From the NCBI GenBank assembly GCA_016934645.1, contig JAFGSL010000051.1, positions 1 to 9,125 of the forward strand: a stretch of 9,125 nucleotides of DNA, in the 5' to 3' direction. This DNA comes from Anaerolineae bacterium. Lineage in GTDB: Bacteria; Chloroflexota; Anaerolineae; B4-G1; SLSP01. Numbering within the stretch: position 1 is the first letter of the stretch; each line of letters begins with the position of its first letter. Below are positions 1 through 5,856 of the stretch, one piece after another. The position numbers and the translations under genes are program-made. The notes beneath the pieces were generated by a model. That model did not search any database, was not told where the DNA came from, and saw nothing but the letters and a program-made list of their open reading frames with translations.

Positions 1-108
1 CATTGCTGGCTGGGCGGTTCTTTTCTGGGTTGGGCTTCACTGTTTTACGGGTTGTTTTTCTTCTCCCGAATCATTGCGCATCCCGGTTTTGAGTCTTGGC
101 GCGGACGG

Positions 109-137
109 TTGTTTCCCACGCCACATTGCACTATACT
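109..137 (+). promoter_or_regulatory. Candidate sigma70 promoter of the methyltransferase-DUF362 unit
   Basis: A TTGTTT -35-like hexamer at 109-114 is followed after exactly 17 bp by TATACT at 132-137 (5 of 6 to the -10 consensus). Transcription would begin near 144, about 58 nt before the methyltransferase start. The -35 matches only the TTG part of the consensus, so this is a moderate call. The stretch 1-108 shows no recognisable gene; it is T-rich and open in two frames from the window edge, so the tail of an upstream gene cannot be excluded. Confidence 0.45.
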
Positions 138-190
138 TGGGACAAATACGTTCAAGGTTTGCGCCTGGTATCGTAAAGCAGGCATTGGTA

Positions 191-199
191 GAGGAGAGG
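191..199 (+). promoter_or_regulatory. Ribosome binding site fixing the methyltransferase start
   Basis: GAGGAGAGG ends 2 nt before ATG 202, and its GAGGAG core (191-196) sits 5 nt upstream. This supports ATG 202 over the TTG codon at 52 that opens the same frame. Confidence 0.75.
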
Positions 200-201
200 T
201 T

Positions 202-942
202 ATGGACGAAAAGCGTTTGTATCAGGACCTATCCTGGCTCTGGCCGCTCTGGGGTGATCCTGATGGAGATTACGCCGCGTGGTGTGATCAGGTCACACAG
301 TTGATCCGGCGACACGCCCGGCGGGCAACGCGCACCCTACTGGACATGGGCTGTGGCGGCGGCAAGAACGCCTACAACCTTAAGCGCAGTTTCGCAGTGA
401 CGGGCATCGACATCAGCCCGACAATGCTCGATCTGGCGCAAAAGCTCAATCCAGAGTGCGAGTTTCTGATCGCGGATATGCGCAATTGCGACCTGGGCCA
501 GCAGTTCGACGCAGTACTGATCGACGACGCCATCTCGTATATGGTCAACCAGACCGAACTGCGGAACGTGTTTGCAATGGCCTACCGCCATCTATCCTCC
601 GGCGGCGTGATGGTAGTCTCGCCCGACGAAACGACGGAGACTTTTCAGCAGAACAAGACGCGCGTCTCTCACGCAGAGGCAAAATCCAAGCCAGCCAACC
701 TGGACGTCGTCTTCATCGAGAACAATTACGATCCCGATCCGACCGACGATGTCTACGACGGCCTTATCCTCTATCTAATCCGGGAGAACGGCAAACTGCG
801 CATCGAACCCGATCATCACCCGCTCGGTCTCTTCCCGCTCGACGTCTGGCGTACGACACTGCGCGAGGCCGGCTTTGAGGTTCACGAAGATCCCGATCCT
901 GACCGCGAGGGTGGCATGACGCTTGTATGCATCAAGCCTTGA
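202..942 (+). CDS. Class I SAM-dependent methyltransferase
   Basis: This 246-residue protein transfers a methyl group from S-adenosylmethionine to an unknown acceptor and is probably cytosolic. The Rossmann-fold signature is clear: motif I LLDMGCGGG (46-54), the acidic ribose-binding end of strand 2 in GIDIS (68-72), ADM (91-93), a motif IV-like FDAVLIDDAISYM (102-114) and the HLSSGGVMVV strand (130-139). The frame stays open upstream to the window edge, but the segment before ATG 202 begins with a TTG codon, reads like translated non-coding DNA, and a GAGGAG site lies just before 202. The C-terminal half (about 150-246) carries many acidic residues and would hold the acceptor site, so it does not identify the substrate. 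The gene is followed after 27 nt by the DUF362 gene with its own ribosome binding site, so the two probably share a transcript. Confidence 0.9.
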   Translation: MDEKRLYQDLSWLWPLWGDPDGDYAAWCDQVTQLIRRHARRATRTLLDMGCGGGKNAYNLKRSFAVTGIDISPTMLDLAQKLNPECEFLIADMRNCDLGQQFDAVLIDDAISYMVNQTELRNVFAMAYRHLSSGGVMVVSPDETTETFQQNKTRVSHAEAKSKPANLDVVFIENNYDPDPTDDVYDGLILYLIRENGKLRIEPDHHPLGLFPLDVWRTTLREAGFEVHEDPDPDREGGMTLVCIKP

Positions 943-969
943 AGGCACTAATTCAAACGAGGTGAAAAT

Positions 970-2016
970 ATGACGGCTACGGTAGGATTGGTTCAAGGCG
1001 ACGATCGCTATGACAATGTGCGCGCGGCGCTGGACCTGATCGCCGATGAGGTCACGTTTGAAGAGCGACAGCAAGTGCTCATCAAGCCTAACCTCGTCGC
1101 ACACCGGCAACTGGCAGCCACACACAATGACGCGCTGCGCGCCGTGCTTGATTTCGTGCGCGCACGGTACACCGGGTCGTTGGTTATTGCCGAAGGTGCA
1201 GCGCTCGTCAACACTTTGGAGAGCTTTGCACACTTCGGCTACGAGGCACTGGTCGCGCCATACGACGTGACGCTGGTGGACCTCAATGCGGATGATACCG
1301 TCCCCGTGCAAGTTTACGACCGGCATTGGCAACCTAGAACGTTGCGTCTGGCGCGTACTGTGGTGGAAAGCGATGTGCGCATTTCGGTTGGGCCGCCGAA
1401 AACCCACGATGCCGCCATCGTCACCCTGTCGATCAAGAACATGGTGATGGGAACACTCGTCAATACGACGATAACGGCGCGCGATCTGCCGCAAGGTGAA
1501 TCACTGGCAGTGCTCGACAAACTGGTGCCGCGTTGGCTACGCTTCTCCGCGCTGGCGGATTGGGTTATGGCACGTATGGCTGAGAACAACCCGAGCGACA
1601 AATTCGCCATGCATCAGGGCTATCCTATCTTTAACCTGAATATGGCGATGTTAGCGCCGTGGGTATGGCCTCACCTTGCCGTCATTGACGGCTTCGAGGC
1701 AATGGAAGGCCCTGGGCCGACGAAAGGCGATCCGGTGGATTGGCGTATGGCGCTGGCGGGAACCGACGCGTTAGCAGCGGACGCCTTCACCGCACACCTG
1801 ATGGGATTCGATCCGAACGAAATCGGCTACCTGCACTATTGCCAACGTCTGGGACTTGGCGTCGCCGACTTTGCCGGCATCTCGACAGTGGGTAACGTAG
1901 AACCGGATGCCGTGCGGCGGCAATTCATACCCCATCCAGGCTACCGGCGACAGCTCAAGTGGCGGTCTGAAGCGGCGAATCATCTACTGCGCAAAGCGCC
2001 GCTGGTGAATCAGTGA
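970..2016 (+). CDS. DUF362 domain-containing protein
   Basis: This 348-residue protein matches the DUF362 family, whose biochemical role is poorly defined. Family landmarks are visible in order: IKPN (38-41), AEG (74-76), PKTH (143-146), SIKNMVMG (154-161), the IDGFEAMEGPGPT block (239-251) and AGTDALAAD (263-271). Many DUF362 proteins carry a ferredoxin-like 4Fe-4S domain; this one has a single cysteine (Cys291) and so no cluster motif. No signal peptide or membrane segment is evident. The start ATG has GAGGTG at 959-964. The gene follows the methyltransferase by 27 nt, suggesting an operon. Its last 7 bp overlap the end of the convergent membrane-protein gene, and no terminator hairpin is apparent between them. 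The family call is strong; the function is unknown. Confidence 0.9.
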   Translation: MTATVGLVQGDDRYDNVRAALDLIADEVTFEERQQVLIKPNLVAHRQLAATHNDALRAVLDFVRARYTGSLVIAEGAALVNTLESFAHFGYEALVAPYDVTLVDLNADDTVPVQVYDRHWQPRTLRLARTVVESDVRISVGPPKTHDAAIVTLSIKNMVMGTLVNTTITARDLPQGESLAVLDKLVPRWLRFSALADWVMARMAENNPSDKFAMHQGYPIFNLNMAMLAPWVWPHLAVIDGFEAMEGPGPTKGDPVDWRMALAGTDALAADAFTAHLMGFDPNEIGYLHYCQRLGLGVADFAGISTVGNVEPDAVRRQFIPHPGYRRQLKWRSEAANHLLRKAPLVNQ

Positions 2017-2723
2017 TCTGTATTGACCTTCTCGACCAGATCCGCCAACAGGAGGGCGTCCTCTAGCCACCCCTCGATCACCTGGGCGTCGACCATGTCA
2101 CTGGGATGACCTCGCAGCCAGACACGTTCCGGTTGCAAGGCGATCTCCCGATACCCAAGCCGCTCCGGCTCGTCCACTACTCGTGCCGCTACCGTGCGCA
2201 CCGTCTCGTCCACCAGCCAGTCGTTGGCCCATACCGGATCTTCCGCGTAGACCTGGAGTGCGCTGTCCTCCCACCCATCCACGATGACACGCGCACAGCC
2301 CTCGCAGCCGAGTAGGGGTTTGCGCATCCCCCATGCCATTCGCACCAGTGGCTGCGCCGCGACGAAAATGTCCAGTACCGCACGCCGAGCGCCTTGTCCC
2401 GGCTGCAAGCGCAGCGTCACCGCGCGTTCCTGAAGTTCCCCTTCGCACTGCCGCCCTCCTAGCGCGTACCCGCGTGCCGCCAAGCCATAGGCTGTGCAGA
2501 CCTCGTCCAGGCGAGGATCGGCATGCCGTACCGCAGCAACCGCACCCACGAGCACTGCTATGAGATACCCCATTCCCAGAAGCCCCGTCACCACAGCAGC
2601 GATCAGGTTGCGGTTCTTGCTAAGGGCCATTGGCAACGGCAACCACAGGAGGAGCAACGCGATCCCGCATATCAGCACGGGTGGGACGATCAATAGCAGT
2701 ATCATCAACGGTCCCCGCTTCAT
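2010..2723 (-). CDS. Two-TM membrane protein of unknown function
   Basis: I do not recognise this 237-residue protein. It begins MKRGPLM and has two hydrophobic helices (about 7-28 and 40-64), then a soluble domain of about 170 residues. That domain contains a CEGC pair (Cys140, Cys143) and a GYALGGRQCEGELQER segment (85-100) that resembles a beta-strand repeat. The same frame extends to an ATG at 2795, adding 24 residues, but that start lacks a ribosome binding site and the extension lies in another frame over the small gene upstream. The start at 2723 forms an ATGA overlap with the stop of that small gene, so translation is probably coupled. The soluble domain may face the cytoplasm if both helices are a hairpin with the positively charged N-terminus inside; this is inference. 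Confidence 0.75.
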   Translation of the reverse strand: MKRGPLMILLLIVPPVLICGIALLLLWLPLPMALSKNRNLIAAVVTGLLGMGYLIAVLVGAVAAVRHADPRLDEVCTAYGLAARGYALGGRQCEGELQERAVTLRLQPGQGARRAVLDIFVAAQPLVRMAWGMRKPLLGCEGCARVIVDGWEDSALQVYAEDPVWANDWLVDETVRTVAARVVDEPERLGYREIALQPERVWLRGHPSDMVDAQVIEGWLEDALLLADLVEKVNTDH

Positions 2724-2857
2724 GCGCTGCGCACCAGCTCTAACACAAACTTCGATGGATCGCCATAGCGTCGATCTTCCACCCAAACTGCCCATTTAGG
2801 CGCGGCGAAATGCTGGACGTATCCTGGCGAAAAATGCGGGCGCATCAATCGTATCAT
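2720..2857 (-). CDS. Small 45-residue protein translationally coupled to the membrane protein
   Basis: A short reading frame encodes 45 residues beginning MIRLMRPHFS and ending FVLELVRSA. It is not a recognised family. Four points support it as a real gene: AAGGAG lies 7 nt before its ATG (2865-2870), a good promoter lies 31-59 nt upstream (2888-2916), its TGA stop overlaps the ATG of the next gene (ATGA), and its middle (KWAVWVEDRRYGDPSKF, 21-37) is rich in aromatic and charged residues as in a folded protein. No membrane helix or cysteine is present. It could be a small partner of the two-TM protein or a leader peptide tuning its translation. No alternative longer start exists because an in-frame TGA lies a few codons upstream. 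Confidence 0.65.
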   Translation of the reverse strand: MIRLMRPHFSPGYVQHFAAPKWAVWVEDRRYGDPSKFVLELVRSA

Positions 2858-2864
2858 CGGCCAT

Positions 2865-2870
2865 CTCCTT
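2865..2870 (-). promoter_or_regulatory. Shine-Dalgarno site of the small gene
   Basis: On the minus strand this reads AAGGAG, 7 nt before the ATG at 2857. It selects the small reading frame as the first gene of the minus-strand unit. Confidence 0.75.
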
Positions 2871-2887
2871 GGGGATCAGATTGTTCC

Positions 2888-2916
2888 ATTATACAAATGC
2901 ACTGCCAAAATACCAA
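2888..2916 (-). promoter_or_regulatory. Sigma70 promoter of the small-gene and membrane-protein unit
   Basis: On the minus strand, TTGGTA (2911-2916, 4 of 6) and a perfect TATAAT (2888-2893) are separated by 17 bp. Transcription would start near 2881, giving a leader of about 24 nt before the small gene. Confidence 0.65.
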
Positions 2917-2925
2917 TTCTATCCT

Positions 2926-2948
2926 GTGAGAGAGCACAGTTATCTCAC
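2926..2948. repeat. Short inverted repeat in the divergent control region
   Basis: GTGAGA (2926-2931) and TCTCAC (2943-2948) are perfectly complementary around an 11-nt spacer. It lies just upstream of the minus-strand -35 and about 100 bp upstream of the transporter promoter. It could be an activator or repressor site, or chance. Confidence 0.35.
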
Positions 2949-3049
2949 TGCACTTAATATTCTTAGCCATAACCAGAGATTGAATTATTAAAATTTATCA
3001 CAACCTTAAAAATAACACTATATGACTCAAAATAATTTACTCTCTACTC

Positions 3050-3078
3050 TTGACAAAATTCAGAAGTGATGTTACAAT
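3050..3078 (+). promoter_or_regulatory. Near-consensus sigma70 promoter of the MFS transporter
   Basis: A perfect TTGACA (3050-3055) and TACAAT (3073-3078, 5 of 6) are separated by an ideal 17-bp spacer, in an AT-rich background. Transcription should start near 3085, leaving a leader of about 32 nt with GGAG (3107-3110) 6 nt before the ATG. Confidence 0.85.
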
Positions 3079-3098
3079 ATTACCCGTAATTCAATTAC
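3079..3098. promoter_or_regulatory. Probable operator: alternating ATTAC/GTAAT half-sites over the start point
   Basis: Three half-sites alternate in orientation: ATTAC (3079-3083), GTAAT (3086-3090) and ATTAC (3094-3098). They form two overlapping inverted repeats, ATTAC-CC-GTAAT and the 13-bp perfect palindrome GTAATTCAATTAC (3086-3098). The block sits directly on the predicted start point and would block polymerase if bound. MarR- and TetR-type repressors of efflux pumps often bind such AT-rich palindromes; no regulator gene is in the window. Confidence 0.5.
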
Positions 3099-3116
3099 AT
3101 CAAACCGGAGAATAAA

Positions 3117-4451
3117 ATGAGCGAAGATGCAGTGATCCAAACCAGCACGGGACCAAGCGTGCAAGCGGAATCGGGCAAAAGTTGGGCACGACCTTTTTTC
3201 ACCATCTGGATCGGACAAGCGTTATCCCTTGTGGGCAGTCAGGTAGGGGGATTCGCCCTGGTATGGTGGCTGACTCAGGAAAGCGGAGGGTCGGCGACGA
3301 TCCTGGCACTGATGACGTTCATCGCAATGCTACCAGGTGTGATCCTGGGACCGTTCGTCGGCGCGCTGGTGGATCGTTGGGATCGCCGCCGCGTGATGAT
3401 CATAGCGGATGGCACCATCGCGCTCTTCTCCGCGGGACTGGTCGTACTCCTCTGGTTGAACGTTTTGCAGATCTGGCATGTCTACGTCATTATGTTCATA
3501 CGCGCGTTGGGCGGAACATTCCATTTCTCCGCTATGCAAGCGTCCACATCGCTGATGGTGCCGAAATCACAATTGGCGCGCGTAGGCGGGATGAACCAGA
3601 CTTTGCGCGGCGCTCTGGATATCATCACGCCACCTTTGGGTGCGCTGCTGATGGAGTTGTTACCACTGTATGTGATTATGGGCATCGATGTCGTCACGGC
3701 GGCCTTCGCCATCGCTCCACTGTTCTTTATCGCCGTTCCTCAACCACCACGCCGGGCAATAGAAGAACAACCCGCATTGGCCAAGCGACAATCGCCCGTC
3801 GCAGTACTGTTTCGTGACGTCAGGGAAGGCTTCCTATATATCTGGCATTGGACAGGGTTGTTCATCATCCTGCTGATGGCGACAGTGCTGAATATGATGG
3901 CAAATCCGGGTTTCTCACTGCTCCCAATCCTGGTAAAAACCCACTTTGCCGGAGATGCACTGCAGTTGGGGTGGTTGAATTCATCCTGGGGCATCGGCCT
4001 GATCGCGGGAGGACTAACGTTGAGCGTGTGGGGCGGATTCCGCCGCAAGATTTACACGTCATTGACTGGCTTGGTGGGAATGGGATTAGGATGGTCGGTC
4101 ATCGGCATTGCTTCACCTGCAGGTTTCTGGTTGGCGTGCGCCGGGATGTTATTCGCCGGGTTCATGAATCCCATCACCAATGCACCCCTTCTAGCGATTT
4201 TACAAAGCGCGGTTGCGCCGGAGATCCAGGGACGTGTCTTCACCGCCGTCGGCAGCATGGCCGGGGCTGCATCGTTGCTGGGGATGGCGATTGCCGGACC
4301 GGTGGCGGATCGGCTTGGCGTGCAGGTGTGGTTTTTGGCCGCTGGTGTCATCAGTATCCTGATGGGCGTTACGATGCGCTCCATCCCGGCAGTGATGCGG
4401 CTGGAAGACGATGCGAGTGAGCGCGAAATGGCGAACGGGGCGCAAGCTTAG
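3117..4451 (+). CDS. MFS transporter, macrolide/enterobactin-exporter type
   Basis: This 444-residue inner-membrane protein belongs to the major facilitator superfamily, in the group with MefA-type and EntS-type exporters (MFS_3). It most likely exports a small organic compound by proton antiport; the substrate cannot be read from sequence. A charged N-terminal tail of about 25 residues precedes about 12 hydrophobic helices. The MFS motif A is clear in the loop after helix 2 (GALVDRWDRRRVM, 82-94), and a second, degenerate copy is GPVADRLG (394-401) near the C-terminus. The central cytoplasmic loop is around 209-235, rich in charge and proline. The last about 20 residues are hydrophilic and acidic. 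The start has GGAG 6 nt upstream. It is transcribed alone from a strong promoter with a probable operator, and is followed by an inverted repeat, fitting an inducible efflux gene. Confidence 0.9.
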   Translation: MSEDAVIQTSTGPSVQAESGKSWARPFFTIWIGQALSLVGSQVGGFALVWWLTQESGGSATILALMTFIAMLPGVILGPFVGALVDRWDRRRVMIIADGTIALFSAGLVVLLWLNVLQIWHVYVIMFIRALGGTFHFSAMQASTSLMVPKSQLARVGGMNQTLRGALDIITPPLGALLMELLPLYVIMGIDVVTAAFAIAPLFFIAVPQPPRRAIEEQPALAKRQSPVAVLFRDVREGFLYIWHWTGLFIILLMATVLNMMANPGFSLLPILVKTHFAGDALQLGWLNSSWGIGLIAGGLTLSVWGGFRRKIYTSLTGLVGMGLGWSVIGIASPAGFWLACAGMLFAGFMNPITNAPLLAILQSAVAPEIQGRVFTAVGSMAGAASLLGMAIAGPVADRLGVQVWFLAAGVISILMGVTMRSIPAVMRLEDDASEREMANGAQA

Positions 4452-4471
4452 AAGAGTAGTGGAGTGATGGC

Positions 4472-4540
4472 GTGTGGGAGTGTGGGGAAATGGGGGTATG
4501 GGGGAAGGTGAACAACTCCCTTACGCCCATACTCCCACAC
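4472..4540. terminator. G-rich inverted repeat between convergent genes, possible bidirectional terminator
   Basis: The 15-nt arm GTGTGGGAGTGTGGG (4472-4486) pairs with CCCATACTCCCACAC (4526-4540) at 14 Watson-Crick positions plus one G-U. A second, related G-rich copy (4491-4507) could compete for the same right arm. There is no T-tract, so rho-independent termination of the classic kind is not shown. The element lies between the stops of the transporter (4451) and the oxidoreductase (4553). Confidence 0.5.
4476..4504 (+). other. Putative G-quadruplex motif
   Basis: Four G-runs of 3, 4, 5 and 5 bases (4476-4478, 4484-4487, 4492-4496, 4500-4504) are separated by loops of 5, 4 and 3 nt. This satisfies the usual G3+N1-7 pattern on the transporter's mRNA strand, in its 3' untranslated region. 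It overlaps the left arm of the inverted repeat, so the two folds would exclude each other. Confidence 0.6.
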
Positions 4541-4552
4541 TTCTCTGCTTGC

Positions 4553-5692
4553 TCACGCTACGTAATTCGGATCTGTAATTCGCTGATCCTCCACGTCTTT
4601 ATCCTTTGACGACGCCTGCTTCTCGGCGATGAAAGCGTCATAAGCGGCACGATCCACCGGCAGCGAGACCGGCTGCCCGGTGTGCCCGGAGAGCAGGATC
4701 GCGTTCGCCAGTTCGAGGCTGCGGATGGCTTCTGGTCCAGGGGACAGCAATTTCTCACCGCGAAGGATAGCCTGCGCGACGTTATGAACGATAGCAGCGT
4801 GGCCGGTGGCGCGCTCCTCCAATTCCACCGTCACTTCTTCCAAATCGGGATGGCCCCACATAGCCTCAGTCCCGTCGGAGGCGGCGCGCACACCTGGCTT
4901 GACCTCCCAGAAGCGCAAACCACGGTCGTCGAGCACCAGCTTGCCGTATTCACCGCATAATTCGAGGCGCATCCCTGTGGGATACTCGTTGACGGTCTCC
5001 AACATATAACCAATCGCGCCGTTTTCATATTCGAGCAGCGCAGCAGCTTCGTCTTCCACCTCGATCACATGCTGGCGCGTGTTGACCTGCGCGATTACCT
5101 GTGAGGGCATTCCCGCCAACCAGGTGAAGATATCCATCCCGTGCGGCGCCTGGTTGAGTAGTACCCCACCCCCTTCACCCTTCCACGTCGCGCGCCAACC
5201 CGCCGAGTTGTAATAGGCCTGGCTGCGGAAGTGACAATCGGTGAGCAATGTGCGGTACAGCGGGCCGAGCCGGCCTTCGTCCACCAGCTTCTTCGCCGCC
5301 TGGGACGCCGGCAGTGTCCGCTGCTGGAACATCACGGCGAAGGTCACACCGGTTTCCTCGGCGGTCTTGATCATCGCCTCCGCACCGGACACCGTGACCG
5401 CCATCGGTTTTTCGCTGATGACGTGAATGCCCTTGCGCATCGCGTCCACAGCAATGGGCGGGTGGAAGTAGTGCGGTGTGGCGATGATGACGGCGTCCAC
5501 CAGACCACTGTCCAACAAATCAATGTGATTATCGAAGCCGGGAACCTCGAAATTGCGGGTTGCCGTCTCCAAGGCCGCAGGCGCAATGTCACACACCGCG
5601 GCCAACTCCACATCGGGGATCATTGGCATGTTGCGACCGTGTCCGGTGCCCATGCCACCAACACCGATAATGCCAAATCGTACTTTGTCCAT
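4553..5692 (-). CDS. Gfo/Idh/MocA family NAD(P)-dependent oxidoreductase
   Basis: This 379-residue protein is a Gfo/Idh/MocA oxidoreductase, which typically oxidises or reduces a sugar, inositol or sugar acid with NAD(P). The N-terminal Rossmann fold begins FGIIGVGGMG with GxGxxG at 10-15. The family's EKP motif is at 94-96 (Lys95 the usual catalytic lysine), and the C-terminal domain has GGGVLLNQAPHGMD (174-187) with the conserved His184 and Asp187. No signal peptide is present, so it is cytosolic. The frame remains open upstream to an ATG at 5779, but the chosen start at 5692 has a perfect AGGAGGT 8 nt before it and the extra 29 codons are translated heptamer repeat. It is divergent from the dehydratase cluster, suggesting a shared sugar-acid pathway. 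The exact substrate is unknown. Confidence 0.92.
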   Translation of the reverse strand: MDKVRFGIIGVGGMGTGHGRNMPMIPDVELAAVCDIAPAALETATRNFEVPGFDNHIDLLDSGLVDAVIIATPHYFHPPIAVDAMRKGIHVISEKPMAVTVSGAEAMIKTAEETGVTFAVMFQQRTLPASQAAKKLVDEGRLGPLYRTLLTDCHFRSQAYYNSAGWRATWKGEGGGVLLNQAPHGMDIFTWLAGMPSQVIAQVNTRQHVIEVEDEAAALLEYENGAIGYMLETVNEYPTGMRLELCGEYGKLVLDDRGLRFWEVKPGVRAASDGTEAMWGHPDLEEVTVELEERATGHAAIVHNVAQAILRGEKLLSPGPEAIRSLELANAILLSGHTGQPVSLPVDRAAYDAFIAEKQASSKDKDVEDQRITDPNYVA

Positions 5693-5700
5693 CGTTTGTA

Positions 5701-5707
5701 ACCTCCT
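5701..5707 (-). promoter_or_regulatory. Consensus Shine-Dalgarno site fixing the oxidoreductase start
   Basis: On the minus strand AGGAGGT lies 8 nt before the ATG at 5692. It overlaps by two bases the small perfect palindrome CTGGATTCCAG (5706-5716). Confidence 0.85.
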
Positions 5708-5733
5708 GGATTCCAGTGTAAGATGTCTTAACG

Positions 5734-5800
5734 GTAGACAGTAGGCGGTAGACGGTAGACAGGTTCTTCCCCTGTCCACCGTCTACAGTCTACCGTCTAC
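5734..5800. repeat. Heptamer-based 30-bp imperfect hairpin in the divergent spacer
   Basis: The left arm 5734-5763 consists of variants of the heptamer GGTAGAC. The right arm 5771-5800 carries the complement (GTCTACC units). The arms match at 26 of 30 positions, with one further G-U and three mismatches, around a 7-nt loop (5764-5770). It lies 41 nt upstream of the oxidoreductase start and 56 nt upstream of the dehydratase start, so it may lie in one or both leaders. I could not identify a convincing promoter for either gene here. Confidence 0.8.
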
Positions 5801-5844
5801 TTCTATCTATTGTCGCTGCAATTCGCGGTAAATGCAAATCGTAT

Positions 5845-5851
5845 AAGGAGG
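5845..5851 (+). promoter_or_regulatory. Shine-Dalgarno site selecting a GTG start
   Basis: AAGGAGG lies 5 nt before GTG 5857. An ATG at 5855 shares the G but is immediately followed by TGA, so GTG is the true start of the dehydratase. Confidence 0.8.
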
Positions 5852-5856
5852 CGAAT

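Noticed and set aside
52..201. N-terminal extension of the methyltransferase from TTG 52
   Set aside because: A GAGGAGAGG site precedes ATG 202, a candidate promoter lies inside the extension, and the extended sequence is not methyltransferase-like.
775..1494. Antisense reading frame of 239 codons over the methyltransferase end and DUF362
   Set aside because: Shadow of the plus-strand genes, with no family features or ribosome binding site noted.
2724..2795. Start of the membrane protein at ATG 2795
   Set aside because: It has no ribosome binding site and overlaps the coupled small gene in another frame; ATG 2723 forms the ATGA junction.
5706..5716. Perfect palindrome CTGGATTCCAG as an operator
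   Set aside because: It is only 5 bp per arm, overlaps the Shine-Dalgarno site and has no second copy, so chance is likely.
5693..5779. N-terminal extension of the oxidoreductase
   Set aside because: It translates the heptamer hairpin; ATG 5692 has a perfect AGGAGGT.
5734..5800. CRISPR array
   Set aside because: The units are contiguous imperfect heptamers on complementary arms; there are no spacers and no cas genes.
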